Shown here in pieces: positions 26,561 through 35,543 of a stretch of 64,000 nucleotides of DNA (positions within the stretch are counted from its first letter, which is position 1; each line of letters starts with the position of its first letter). The position numbers were made by a program, and so were the translations under genes. Source of the DNA: RGIG5612 sp963599255 (GTDB taxonomy: Bacteria; Bacillota; Clostridia; Lachnospirales; Lachnospiraceae); the NCBI GenBank assembly GCA_963599255.1, contig CAVBWS010000001.1, forward strand, positions 47,878 through 111,877, given 5' to 3'. Below the pieces are notes generated by a model that was not told the DNA's origin, did no database searches, and saw only the letters and a list, made by a program, of their open reading frames with translations.

Positions 26561-26708
26561 TTATTTATTACTGTCATGTGTTTCATAGCCGATCATATTC
26601 ATATTCCTGACTGACCACCATTTAACTGCCTAAATTAAGTTCAGTAATTCAAATATATTCTCATGCCAGAAATCAGGACCTAAAAAATCGATGAAGCAGT
26701 GCAACCGG

Positions 26709-28028
26709 TTATTTCGACCGTATATCCCTACGCAGCAAGATTACAGCTGCAGCCAGTGTTATGGCCTCTGCTATCGGAATTGCAGTCCATAAACTCATCT
26801 CCCCGATAAACAGTTCCATTACATACAACAGGATTATGGGCATTACCGCGCTTCTGCCCAGCAGAATGATAAGAGACTGCGCCGGCCTAGCCTTCGCCTG
26901 GAAATATATGCCCAGAAGTATGGAACCTGACATGAATAAAAATGCAAAGGCATACCAATTAAGTCCCATAATTCCCATATTCAGGACCTCTTCACTGTCT
27001 GTAACAAGCATTTTTACAAGACTTCCGGTAAGAAGTTCACTTAATATAAAAAATACTATTCCAAATGCCGCTGATGCCATAAGTCCATATTTCAGGAATT
27101 TCAGCATGCGTTTATTATCATTTGCCGCATAGCAGGTGCTTACAAGCGGCTGCATGCCCTGAGCCACGCCATTTATCAGCGAATATACAACCAGGTTGAA
27201 AGTAATAAGGACAGTAAATGCCGATATACCATTTGCGCCATAATACTTGCCTGCAAAATGCAGGAAAACTACAGATATTACGGCTGATGAGATTTCGAGT
27301 ACAAATGAACTGAAGCCTATCTTAACGATTCCTGTCAAATTTTTAAGACAGCTGATCTTGATGGTTGGTATCAGGTTAGTTTTCTTGAATATCGCATATC
27401 CGAATGTAATGCATACCGATATTACAGATGCCAGACATGTGGCAGATGCAGCGCCTGACATTCCCCATCCGAAGCCCATTACAAATACAAAATCCAATAT
27501 GATATTAGTAACCGTTCCCGTGACAGTCGCTACCATGGATACATTAGGATGGCCGTCATTTCGCATGAACTGATTCATGATAAGATCCAATATCATCACA
27601 CCCGAAAGAGAAATTATCCACCGCAGGTATTCCACCGCAAGATCGTGATTTTCTGCAGTGGCTCCCAGAAAGGCGGTTATCTGCTCTATCCAGATATTGC
27701 CGCACACCGCAATTATCATCCACAATACTATTGCCATATAGAAGGCTGCCGAGAACATGGATCTTGCATGTTCTTTATCTCCCTTACCCATGGAAATCGT
27801 GTAATTAACTGCACCGCCTGCACCCAGTAAGAATCCTAGCGCATACATAATGCACACCATAGGCGTGCCCAGCCCCATTGCCGCCACTGCCTGTGAGCCT
27901 ACACCCTGGCCTACAACAAATGTATCCACGAATGAATATGCAGATACTCCCAGCATACCCAGGATACTGGGGATCAGGTATTTGAAAAATATTTTTCTTT
28001 CGTTTTCAACTAAAATCTGATTTTCCAT
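26709..28028 (-). CDS. MATE family multidrug efflux transporter
   Basis: 439 residues with about 12 membrane spans in two homologous halves; typical starts SILGMLGVSAYSFVDTFVVG and SSFVLEISSAVISVVFL. Exports cationic drugs in exchange for Na+ or H+ (family). The frame is open 19 codons further upstream, but ATG 28028 (MENQILVENERK) gives the usual short cytoplasmic N-terminus; the ribosome site is weak. Upstream lies an unusual structured leader region (28256-28458). Confidence 0.9.
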   Translation of the reverse strand: MENQILVENERKIFFKYLIPSILGMLGVSAYSFVDTFVVGQGVGSQAVAAMGLGTPMVCIMYALGFLLGAGGAVNYTISMGKGDKEHARSMFSAAFYMAIVLWMIIAVCGNIWIEQITAFLGATAENHDLAVEYLRWIISLSGVMILDLIMNQFMRNDGHPNVSMVATVTGTVTNIILDFVFVMGFGWGMSGAASATCLASVISVCITFGYAIFKKTNLIPTIKISCLKNLTGIVKIGFSSFVLEISSAVISVVFLHFAGKYYGANGISAFTVLITFNLVVYSLINGVAQGMQPLVSTCYAANDNKRMLKFLKYGLMASAAFGIVFFILSELLTGSLVKMLVTDSEEVLNMGIMGLNWYAFAFLFMSGSILLGIYFQAKARPAQSLIILLGRSAVMPIILLYVMELFIGEMSLWTAIPIAEAITLAAAVILLRRDIRSK

Positions 28029-28255
28029 AACAGTCTTCTTTCTTAAATATATTTTGGCTATATGTCTCGGACAGTGCCTGCTCACCTATAACCCGGGCAT
28101 AAGGTCGACATGCATATGCTGCCGTGCCAGACTAACACATAATGATTTCCCAAACCTTCCATGCATAAGTCAGATCTGCATATGTTATTTCATCAAACAA
28201 TACACAAGAAATTTCATGCCCGCTGTCACCGCAAAAATCTCCTGTAAAATGACAA

Positions 28256-28291
28256 ATGAGCCGGATAAGACATATGTCTTATCCGGCTCAT
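28256..28291. terminator. Perfect 36-bp palindrome
   Basis: A gapless palindrome centred on CATATG with arms of 18 bp (ATGAGCCGGATAAGACAT and its complement). On the minus strand it is followed by U-rich CATTTGTCATTTTAC. It lies four nt past the stop of the 18-codon ORF and about 230 nt upstream of the MATE gene. It probably ends the short upstream transcript, but could instead bind a dimeric protein. Confidence 0.8.
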
Positions 28292-28295
28292 CAAA

Positions 28296-28352
28296 TTAAT
28301 CATCTTTAGAATACTTTCTCATCTTGATTGAATCTGTATTCTGAACATCCAT
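28296..28352 (-). CDS. Candidate 18-codon leader ORF
   Basis: Encodes MDVQNTDSIKMRKYSKDD, ending at TAA 28296-28298 just before the 36-bp palindrome. It follows the structured RNA directly. No good Shine-Dalgarno sequence is visible, so translation is uncertain. Included because of its position between promoter, RNA fold and terminator-like palindrome. Confidence 0.3.
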   Translation of the reverse strand: MDVQNTDSIKMRKYSKDD

Positions 28353-28355
28353 GTT

Positions 28356-28427
28356 GATCTGCGTCCGTCCGGGAACTTACCTTCGTAAGCACCTTGCAAG
28401 GTGGCCCTGCCACCGTCCGACGGCGCA
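28356..28427 (-). ncRNA. Structured RNA candidate upstream of the MATE exporter
   Basis: On the minus strand an outer helix (GUCUGCG-CCGUC with GACGG-a-CGCAGAU) encloses GGUGGC-AGG-GCCACC and CUUAC-GAAG-GUAAG hairpins, plus a mutually exclusive CACCUU-GC-AAGGUG pairing. It begins right at the promoter at 28429-28458. The architecture resembles a riboswitch or attenuator, but I recognise no known aptamer consensus (TPP, guanidine, NiCo, Mn, FMN and c-di-GMP were considered). Confidence 0.55.
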
Positions 28428-28428
28428 G

Positions 28429-28458
28429 ACTATAACATAACCGACATTTACTTGTCAA
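28429..28458 (-). promoter_or_regulatory. Promoter of the structured RNA unit
   Basis: Minus-strand TTGACA (28453-28458), 18-nt spacer, TATAGT (28429-28434). Transcription would start at the base of the main helix. Confidence 0.7.
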
Positions 28459-28491
28459 CAACAGATCCGCCACGAATTTATACGGTTTACA

Positions 28492-28523
28492 AAAGCCAGA
28501 CTGCCCAACTGCAGCCTGGCTTT
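28492..28523 (-). terminator. Terminator after the large secreted protein gene
   Basis: AAAGCCAG (28492-28499) pairs with CTGGCTTT (28516-28523), with an inner CTGC/GCAG stem. On the minus strand it reads into CTTTTG. It lies 34 nt after the stop. Confidence 0.85.
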
Positions 28524-28556
28524 ATGACTATATCCTGCTGAAAGGTTATATTTTCT

Positions 28557-30737
28557 TTACTGTTCTGCCGGAGCTTCACCTTCCGGTGATTCGCCTGCAG
28601 GCATTTCTGGCGGAACTTCACCAGCTGATTCACCGTCAGCTGACTCGCCCTGTGACTGTGCTGCTGCTTCTGCAGCTGCAGCTTCCTCAGCTGCCTTAGC
28701 TTCTTCATATGCTGCTACTGCGTCTGCATCAGGCTCAACTACGATCTCGCCTGTATATGTTCCTGCACCTTCAACAACTTCGCCGTCAACAGTAATTGTA
28801 CCAACTACCTTAGATGTCTCATCGATAGTAAGCTCTGTGAGGTAAGATGTCTCTAATGCTGTCCATGTAGAAGCATTTACAAGTGTAAGTGACAGACCGA
28901 AGCCTTCATCATGGAAGCTGCCTAACTCTGTTGCTGATGCATAACCAATTGCCTGAGTTGTATTAGAACCTGAAGCAAAATATGTTGTTGACCATGTATC
29001 GCTGCCCAGTGAGATAGCACCTGAAATATCAGATGCATCAAGTGTTACTTCCAGACTGCGGGCTGTACGAACGCCTTCACCTGCAGGACCGCTGGTTGCA
29101 GTATTTTCATCACCTTCCATAGCTGCTGTATTTAAGATATCACCAGCCATTGTTGAATTCTTGATCGTAACTACAGGAGCTGCGCCTGTTGATTCTGTAC
29201 CAGAACCTCCGTCTGAGTTGTGGATCAGCTTAACGATGCAGTTAGAGTCTTCTGCTCTGTAAACTGTATGCTCGAATGAATCATAAACACCGTTGAATGT
29301 TCCGAAATATCCGTCCATGCCGGCTACGTCAACACCTGACATCTTAGCCTTCATCTGATCCATTTCATATGTACCGTCAAATGCTAATGTACAATTGTCG
29401 ATTTCTACATTATTAGCTGTATCACGAAGCATAACGATAGTTTCACCTACGTGAATCTCGCTGTTCTTGAAGATGATATCACCCTTACTGTTGCCTGAGT
29501 GTGTCATAACACCATACATACCTGCATTGATGTAGCAATCATCAAAAGAAACAATACCGCTGCCGGTTTCAACTGCTGCATAATCCGGAACATCGATTAC
29601 AGAACCTACGAAGTAGTCCTCAGCTGCTCCGTCTGAATATGCGCCATATCCGCTGGTAAGAACTGCGATATAGCTGTCATTGATTGACAGAACTGTAGGA
29701 TCTCCTGCAACTGTATACAGGTCATCACTGTCTGTTGACAGAGCGCCCCATCCCTGAGAGATAACTACTGAATCGTTATATGTTACATGTGATGCGCCTA
29801 CAGCATTTGTAGCACGAACATGACCTTCAAGGAATAATCCCGGAGGGCATCCCTGCATAGTCTGGATCGTATCATCAGAAACTGCATAGAAGGTTGAATT
29901 ATTAACTGTTACCTGAGCACCGAAACGTGTAAATAATGTTCCGCGTCCAGGACCTCTTGTTATTACTGTGAAATTATTAAGTTCAGCTACAGCATTGTCT
30001 GATACATAAACAGCTGCGCCGAAACCACCCATATCATTAGAGCCTGAGCCAGCCAGGTCGATATAATAATCGTTAAGAACTACTGTCTCCGGAGCTGTTG
30101 TTACTACATTTGTATAGCTGCTTGAGCTGCTGTTGGCAACGATATCTGCTGCCATATCTGCCAGTTCTGTACCTGCAGGATATCCCATCGCTTCGCAGAA
30201 CTTATCCCAGTCGCCGCCGAAATCGCCGGATACGAATGAGAAGTTAAGTCTCTCAGCTACCAAATCAGGATCTGACTGACCGCCTAAAACGAATGAGCCT
30301 GTATTTCTGATGGCAATACCTACAACGTCATCCTCACGCTCTTCGTTAACGATCTTGGTAACGCCATCCTCTTCAGTTACGTTAGCCATGGTAGAATGTG
30401 CTTCGTCAAGAACGCCGCCATCGTACATAATAGAAGCTGTTGTAACGAGCTGTCTAACCTGACCCATTGCTATACCATCTAATGTGATAGCCTTGTCCGG
30501 ATCAGCCTCTGCTGATTCTGTATATGTAGGCTCACTGCTGCCTGAATCACCTGCAGACTCGCCTTCTCCTGAATCACCTGCGGACTCGCCGCCTGCCTCT
30601 TCACCTGCAGACTCACCATTATCTTCAACAACAGCTGCGCCGTCAGCCGCTGCCGGAGCATCCGGTGCTGCAAATGCTGCTGTGTACAAGCTCATAGAAA
30701 GAGCTGCACATACAGCAAGTGTAAATACTTTTTTCAT
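28557..30737 (-). CDS. Large secreted beta-helix-like protein with GESAG repeats
   Basis: 726 residues with a signal peptide (MKKVFTLAVCAALSMSLYTA, cleavage after AFA). Next is a very acidic Gly/Glu/Ser region with GESAG, GDSGEGESAGDSG repeats. A long body follows of beta-strand-turn units typical of right-handed beta-helices (VEIDNCTLAFDG, IIFKNSEIHVG, VVTIKNSTMAG). An Ala-rich helix and a second GESADGESAG-PPEMPAGE tail end the protein. No LPXTG, transmembrane anchor or SLH domain is seen, so it is probably released or loosely wall-bound. ATG 30737 has AGGAG 8 nt upstream; the 28 codons before it are open but lack support. Function unknown. Confidence 0.85.
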   Translation of the reverse strand: MKKVFTLAVCAALSMSLYTAAFAAPDAPAAADGAAVVEDNGESAGEEAGGESAGDSGEGESAGDSGSSEPTYTESAEADPDKAITLDGIAMGQVRQLVTTASIMYDGGVLDEAHSTMANVTEEDGVTKIVNEEREDDVVGIAIRNTGSFVLGGQSDPDLVAERLNFSFVSGDFGGDWDKFCEAMGYPAGTELADMAADIVANSSSSSYTNVVTTAPETVVLNDYYIDLAGSGSNDMGGFGAAVYVSDNAVAELNNFTVITRGPGRGTLFTRFGAQVTVNNSTFYAVSDDTIQTMQGCPPGLFLEGHVRATNAVGASHVTYNDSVVISQGWGALSTDSDDLYTVAGDPTVLSINDSYIAVLTSGYGAYSDGAAEDYFVGSVIDVPDYAAVETGSGIVSFDDCYINAGMYGVMTHSGNSKGDIIFKNSEIHVGETIVMLRDTANNVEIDNCTLAFDGTYEMDQMKAKMSGVDVAGMDGYFGTFNGVYDSFEHTVYRAEDSNCIVKLIHNSDGGSGTESTGAAPVVTIKNSTMAGDILNTAAMEGDENTATSGPAGEGVRTARSLEVTLDASDISGAISLGSDTWSTTYFASGSNTTQAIGYASATELGSFHDEGFGLSLTLVNASTWTALETSYLTELTIDETSKVVGTITVDGEVVEGAGTYTGEIVVEPDADAVAAYEEAKAAEEAAAAEAAAQSQGESADGESAGEVPPEMPAGESPEGEAPAEQ

Positions 30738-30857
30738 ATTACCTTCTCCTTTCAAATATACAACTATATAGCTTATTAAACACAACTGACACTGATCAGT
30801 CGTGACAGCTAACCCCCTCATCCCCTTTTATAACCATTTTTTATAAAATCTCAATAT

Positions 30858-30904
30858 AAAAAGTGGTACCATCAGGAATATCTATATGATGATACCACTT
30901 TTAT
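30858..30904. terminator. Hairpin terminator, probably bidirectional
   Basis: AAAAGTGGTA (30859-30868) pairs with TACCACTTTT (about 30893-30903), extended by an inner CATCA/TGATG stem. T-rich sequence follows on both strands. It lies between the 64-aa gene and the secreted-protein gene. Confidence 0.75.
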
Positions 30905-31028
30905 ATTATTTTTATTGTTCTTTATTGTGTACAATCGCTAAAATTATGCTATGCAGATTTCCTTATTATTGCAGAATTTGCCCAATGTTCCTATCAGCAT
31001 AAGTCACCGGATCATTATTTTCTGCAGA

Positions 31029-31223
31029 TCATATTGCGCATTCATCGTTATCATCAGGATATCTGCTGAAATAATATTGGTTATATTTCCCCATGCATAC
31101 AAATAAAGGCACACTACCGGAGGCATCTTCATCCGGATCTGACATAAATCCGAACTTCAGCTGCCTGGCACCTGAGACTTTCTCTTGATATTTTCTTTTT
31201 TCCTTCTTCGTCATGGGTCTCAT
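31029..31223 (-). CDS. Small basic/acidic protein of unknown function (64 aa)
   Basis: MRPMTKKEKRKYQEKVSGAR, basic at first, then an acidic middle (DPDEDASG) and an aromatic-rich end (YNQYYFSRYPDDNDE). AGGAG nine nt before the ATG and a terminator about 125 nt after the stop support a real gene. It has no membrane segment. I recognise no family. Confidence 0.6.
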   Translation of the reverse strand: MRPMTKKEKRKYQEKVSGARQLKFGFMSDPDEDASGSVPLFVCMGKYNQYYFSRYPDDNDECAI

Positions 31224-31327
31224 GGCAGATGACTCCTGTTTATTATTCGTTATGTCTTTACACTGCCTTGGAAGCTTTCATAACCCTTTCCATAAATTTT
31301 CAGTGTACAGACATGTGAGAAATTAAT

Positions 31328-31360
31328 CAGCACAGGCGATTTCTAGCAGTGCCTGCATGC
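31328..31360 (+). repeat. Degenerate fragment of the dispersed repeat (copy J)
   Basis: AGCACAGGCGATTTCTAGCA followed by GTGCCTGCATGC, matching the middle module and the start of the right module with several changes. Located between thiE and the 64-aa gene. Confidence 0.5.
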
Positions 31361-31405
31361 ATAAAGAGCTGTATGAATTAGAAAAATCAGTTCTCCTGTG
31401 CGGCA

Positions 31406-32041
31406 TTAGAAGATATCCTTCGTAAGCTGCCTTAATTCGGCTGCTGCAGCCTTAATATCAGGCTGGGCAAATACAGCACTTATTACCGCGATTCCTGCAA
31501 TACCGCTGCCCTTCAGCTGGATTACATTCTCCTTAGTAATGCCGCCGATGGCAACCACAGGAATAGACACCGCCTCGCAGATCGTCCGAAGTACCTCCGG
31601 TCCTACCTCGACCGCGTCCTCCTTAGAACTCGTAGCAAATACTGCTCCTACTCCCAGGTAGTCAGCCCCGCTCTTTTCTGCCAATAATGCCTGCTCCACT
31701 GTCCTGGCTGATACGCCGATGATCTTATCAGGTCCTAGCTTAGCACGCACATCTCCCGCCTGCATATCAGACTGCCCTACATGCACGCCGTCAGCATCAA
31801 TCTGCAATGCAAGATCCACATCATCATTGATCACAAAGGGTACCTTATATTCTGCACAGAGAGCCTTGATCTCTATGGCTTCTTTCAGAAATTCTTCCCT
31901 GCTCAGATGTTTTTCTCTCAGCTGAATAAATGTAGCTCCGCCTTCTATAGCCTTCTTAACCTGATCATACAGAGTTTCCCCCTTCAGCCAATGCCTGTCG
32001 GTTACCGCATACAGTGCAAGATCCTTCTTATCACAGTTCAT
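31406..32041 (-). CDS. thiE: Thiamine-phosphate synthase
   Basis: 211-residue TIM barrel joining HMP-PP and thiazole phosphate to give thiamine phosphate. Motifs: YAVTDRHW, GATFIQLREKHLS, VPFVINDDVDLALQIDADGVHVGQSD (with the diphosphate-binding site) and VVAIGGITKENV. Start 27 nt after the lysA stop, so probably in an operon with lysA rather than with thiD. No riboswitch was seen in front of it. It completes the HMP branch begun by the thiD operon. Confidence 0.95.
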   Translation of the reverse strand: MNCDKKDLALYAVTDRHWLKGETLYDQVKKAIEGGATFIQLREKHLSREEFLKEAIEIKALCAEYKVPFVINDDVDLALQIDADGVHVGQSDMQAGDVRAKLGPDKIIGVSARTVEQALLAEKSGADYLGVGAVFATSSKEDAVEVGPEVLRTICEAVSIPVVAIGGITKENVIQLKGSGIAGIAVISAVFAQPDIKAAAAELRQLTKDIF

Positions 32042-32068
32042 GTTTAGTTCCTTTACTCAGCATTTTTC

Positions 32069-33343
32069 TTATTTACCGCACAGTTTTCTGCCTACCTCGC
32101 AAAAATCAAGTGTTGCGAAATAATCCGCCGGTGTTTCAGCCCTTCTTATAAGCTGAGCCGAACCATCTGCCTTATATAATATCTCCGCCGATCTTAATTT
32201 GCCATTGTAGTTGTATCCCATGGAATGACCGTGGGCTCCTGCATCATGAATGAAGAGAACATCTCCGTCGTCAATCTCCGGAAGCTCTCTGTCCACTGCA
32301 AATTTATCACAGTTTTCACACAGAGAACCTGTTACATCGTACACATGATCCTTAGGCGCATCTTCCTTACCCATCACGGTAATGTGATGGTATGCTCCAT
32401 AGATGGCCGGTCGCATCAGATTCGCTGCACAGGCATCACAGCCCACATATTCCTTGTGGATATGCTTATGATGAAGCACGGTTGTAACTAATCCGCCGTA
32501 AGGCCCCATCATGAACCTTCCCAGCTCTGTGTAAATAGCAATATCGTCCATGCCCTCAGGAACAAGGATCTCTTCGTAAACTCTTCTTACACCCTCGCCG
32601 ATCACTGCAATATCATTCGGTTCCTGATCCGGCTTATAAGGAATACCGATTCCGCCTGACAGATTAATAAAGCTAATGTGTGCACCAGTCTGTTTCTTGA
32701 GCTCTACAGCCAGTTCGAACAAAGTCTTGGCAAGTGTCGGGTAATATTCATTAGTAACCGTATTGCTGGCAAGAAATGCATGGATTCCGAAATTTTCTGC
32801 TCCCTTGGCCTTTAACTGTCTGAAGGCTTCAAATATCTGCTCAGTTGTCATACCATACTTGGCATCTCCCGGATTATCCATAATGTTGTTACTGATAGAG
32901 AAGAACCCTCCCGGATTATAGCGGCAGCTGATAGTCTTAGGGATATGTCCTATGGTTTTCTCAAGAAAATCTATATGCGTAATATCATCAAGATTGATGA
33001 TTGCACCGATTTCATCCGCATATGCATATTCTGATGCAGGTGTAGCATTTGATGAAAACATGATGTCCTCACTCTTAACGCCCATGGCATGAGCCAGCAT
33101 TAACTCTGTCATTGATGAACAGTCGCAGCCGCAGCCGTATTCTCTTAATATGTCTATAAGGAATGGATTTGGGGTCGCCTTGACAGCGAAATATTCCTTA
33201 TATCCCTTGTTCCATGCAAATGCCTTCTTTAATTTTTCTGCATTTGCTCTTATGCCCTTCTCATCATAAATATGGAAGGGTGTCGGGTACTGCTCGATAA
33301 TCTTATCGAGAGACTCCTTTGTTATAAATGGTCTTTTCTCCAT
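32069..33343 (-). CDS. lysA: Diaminopimelate decarboxylase-type PLP enzyme
   Basis: 424 residues, fold-III decarboxylase. YFAVKATPNPFLIDILREYG carries the PLP lysine, SGGIGIPY the phosphate loop, and GSLCENCDKFA plus HDAGAHGHSMGYNYNGK the substrate and dimer-interface residues, consistent with LysA making lysine from meso-DAP. The alternative, another diamino-acid decarboxylase of the same fold, is less likely because the C-terminal motifs match LysA. GGAAAGGA lies upstream of the ATG. Confidence 0.92.
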   Translation of the reverse strand: MEKRPFITKESLDKIIEQYPTPFHIYDEKGIRANAEKLKKAFAWNKGYKEYFAVKATPNPFLIDILREYGCGCDCSSMTELMLAHAMGVKSEDIMFSSNATPASEYAYADEIGAIINLDDITHIDFLEKTIGHIPKTISCRYNPGGFFSISNNIMDNPGDAKYGMTTEQIFEAFRQLKAKGAENFGIHAFLASNTVTNEYYPTLAKTLFELAVELKKQTGAHISFINLSGGIGIPYKPDQEPNDIAVIGEGVRRVYEEILVPEGMDDIAIYTELGRFMMGPYGGLVTTVLHHKHIHKEYVGCDACAANLMRPAIYGAYHHITVMGKEDAPKDHVYDVTGSLCENCDKFAVDRELPEIDDGDVLFIHDAGAHGHSMGYNYNGKLRSAEILYKADGSAQLIRRAETPADYFATLDFCEVGRKLCGK

Positions 33344-33392
33344 CTTGTATGGTTTTCCTTTCCCAAAAATTTATTATAATCACGAAAACTGC

Positions 33393-33418
33393 AAAAAACG
33401 CCGCTGTTTCAAGGCGGC
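33393..33418 (-). terminator. Terminator between the 320-aa gene and lysA
   Basis: Minus-strand GCCGC-cttgaaaca-GCGGC followed by GTTTTTTGC. It ends transcripts of the gene at 33482-34444. Confidence 0.82.
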
Positions 33419-33481
33419 ATGATCTGCAGCATGACTTTCTCTTCGTAAACTCACCATTGATTATGTATAATCTGCAAAATA

Positions 33482-34444
33482 CTATTTGATAGGGAGATTG
33501 TGGCCCAATCTCTCACAGGCAATAAGATCTCTGTAAGCGTCAGTCCAGTTACACAGACTGTCAACAAAGATTTTTTTCAGCAGGTCATGGCTCCAGTTAT
33601 CATATCTTTCGATATATCTTGCTCCGGATGATGGCCATGAATCAAAATCATGTCCTCTCCAGTTTCGTTTGATATCCCCGGCCAATGCAGAATCTCCCAG
33701 ACAATTGGTGCAGAAGAGCCAGGTGTAAAATGTAGCACAGCTCTCGGATATAACCTTCATACCCTGAATTCTGGCATCCCAGACATTGCCGGAATTCTTC
33801 ACACACTCCTGATGATACAGTTTAAATATTTCATGGGCAAATACCGAGATGAACATCGGATTCTCAGACAGCGACTTCTCATATGCATACTCGCAGATGC
33901 TCTTAATATATATAGTGATCTTGCCATTTTTATAATCGCCCATCACCATATGTGAAGAAGTACGGCTCCTGATCTCTTCAATAAATTTCTTGATATCATA
34001 AATGTCAGACGCTTCGATTTCATTGTTGTTAAAAAGATTGGCCGCGTCTGTAATTCTTATAAGCTCCTCGACCTTGTCATTTAAGGAATTTTCATCTATC
34101 TCAGTTTCCTTCAGTTCAGTCTTGATGCGGTTCAGCCTCTCTACCAGCGCCGCAGGGTACTCCTCCCTGCTTTCCATATGTCTGACAACTTCACCTATTT
34201 CAGATGCAATTTTCTCTGCGCTCTTGCCATTTGAATTCTTATTAATTACTTCATCAGAAAATGTTATGCTGAAATTCAGATTCTTGCTTACGCCCTTTGG
34301 CCAATAACCTGTCACCGAAGCAATATCTTCAGCAATGTCTTCGGCCATTGTTATCATGTTCTGTTTCAGCAGATCTTCACCATTTTCGCTGAAAAATCTG
34401 TGATTGGTGCAATCATAGTAAGAATTAAGCGCAATTATATTCAT
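33482..34444 (-). CDS. Uncharacterised protein with degenerate zinc-protease-like motif
   Basis: 320 residues, no signal peptide or membrane segment. About residue 200 reads ISVFAHEIFKLYHQE. That resembles the metal helix of HExxH metallopeptidases but has Lys where the second His should be, and a His three residues later. The C-terminus is Trp/Tyr rich (WDARIQGMKVISESCATFY, SHDLLKKIF). Stand-alone between two terminators. A relative of uncharacterised clostridial HE-motif proteins is possible; enzymatic activity is doubtful. Confidence 0.7.
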   Translation of the reverse strand: MNIIALNSYYDCTNHRFFSENGEDLLKQNMITMAEDIAEDIASVTGYWPKGVSKNLNFSITFSDEVINKNSNGKSAEKIASEIGEVVRHMESREEYPAALVERLNRIKTELKETEIDENSLNDKVEELIRITDAANLFNNNEIEASDIYDIKKFIEEIRSRTSSHMVMGDYKNGKITIYIKSICEYAYEKSLSENPMFISVFAHEIFKLYHQECVKNSGNVWDARIQGMKVISESCATFYTWLFCTNCLGDSALAGDIKRNWRGHDFDSWPSSGARYIERYDNWSHDLLKKIFVDSLCNWTDAYRDLIACERLGHNLPIK

Positions 34445-34635
34445 CTCATTCTCCCTGTATTACTTTAAAATGTCTCTGTGATCTTCATACATCAATTATC
34501 ATATAATATTGCATAAAGTATTTTTATTCAAGTTATAAGTATCCAACAGCAATTAACCAATCCCGGATTAAATATCAGGAAATCATCTATTCAATACTTA
34601 AATTGTCCGGAAAATAATATCTCATTACATAAAAC

Positions 34636-34692
34636 GCCCGAAAACCATACCCTCAATATAGGAATTCCTGCATGAGCATAGGGTTTCCGGGC
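34636..34692 (-). terminator. Terminator of the aquaporin gene
   Basis: GCCCGAAAACC (34636-34646) pairs with GGTTTCCGGGC (34682-34692); on the minus strand GTTTTATG follows. The interval 34445-34759 holds nothing else I can identify. Confidence 0.75.
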
Positions 34693-34759
34693 AATCTATA
34701 TCGTGAGCTTATGCCTTACGGGCTGTCCATGTCAGGACCTACTCACTTGTTGCGCTATC

Positions 34760-35458
34760 TTAGTTTTTCTTAGAGCTTTCAAGGCATTTATAAACGATTG
34801 CCGCAATAGCAGCGCCTACGAAAGGTCCTACGATAAATACCCAGATGCATCCCATCGGTGCACTGTTGCCTGTAAGAGCAGCTGTAACAGCAGGTCCTAA
34901 GCTTCTGGCAGGATTAACGCTTGTGCCTGTAAGTCCGATGCCCAGAATGTGTACCAATACAAGGGTGAAGCCTATAACAAGGCCGCCGAAAGAACCATGG
35001 TTTGCCTTCTTGGATGTAACACCCAGGATAACCATAACGAAGATGAATGTAAGAACTACTTCTACGATAAGTCCTGCAAGAGCGTTTCCGTTAACCCCTG
35101 CCAGTCCGTTTGTGCCAAATCCGCCTGTCTTATCTTCTACGCCTCCGAGGGTAAAGATCCCGTTGAGGATTTCAGATCCGGCAAATGCTCCTAAGCACTG
35201 TGCTATAACATATCCGATGAAGTCTGTTACAGACATTCCGCCACTGATCAGAACTCCCAGTGATACAGCCGGATTGATGTGGCATCCTGAGATATTGCCT
35301 ACGCAATAAGCCATTCCTACGATTACAAGTCCGAATGCCAGTGCCGTAAGAAGGTATCCGGAACCCTGTTCTGAGTTGCAGCCCACAAGCATAGCTGTTC
35401 CGCAGCCCATTACTACCAGTACCAATGTTCCGATAAATTCTGCTACAAATTTTTTCAT
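34760..35458 (-). CDS. aqpZ: MIP family aquaporin (AqpZ-like)
   Basis: 232-residue, six-span water channel. The two pore NPA boxes are GCHINPAVSLG and TSVNPARSLGPAV; His in the first helix pair and an Arg after the second NPA fit a water-selective filter rather than a glycerol facilitator. Starts MKKFVAEFIGTLVLVVMG with GAGG upstream. Stands alone, next to an osmosensing-type MscS gene, which may reflect a shared role in turgor control (inference). Confidence 0.95.
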   Translation of the reverse strand: MKKFVAEFIGTLVLVVMGCGTAMLVGCNSEQGSGYLLTALAFGLVIVGMAYCVGNISGCHINPAVSLGVLISGGMSVTDFIGYVIAQCLGAFAGSEILNGIFTLGGVEDKTGGFGTNGLAGVNGNALAGLIVEVVLTFIFVMVILGVTSKKANHGSFGGLVIGFTLVLVHILGIGLTGTSVNPARSLGPAVTAALTGNSAPMGCIWVFIVGPFVGAAIAAIVYKCLESSKKN

Positions 35459-35543
35459 TTCAAGTCTCCTCTTAAAATATTTGTTTATTAATACAGCTCA
35501 TAGCTGATATTTACTAAAGCCTCAGGCTGATGCAGCAGCCGCC

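Noticed and set aside
28028..28085. Longer MATE N-terminus from the upstream in-frame ATG
   Set aside because: It would add an atypical basic stretch before the normal MATE start, and has no better ribosome site.
28356..28427. Known riboswitch (TPP, guanidine, NiCo, Mn, FMN, c-di-GMP)
   Set aside because: None of the conserved core strings of these classes could be found in the fold.
28487..28708. Gln/Leu-rich minus-strand frame
   Set aside because: Shadow of the repetitive C-terminus of the secreted protein in another frame.
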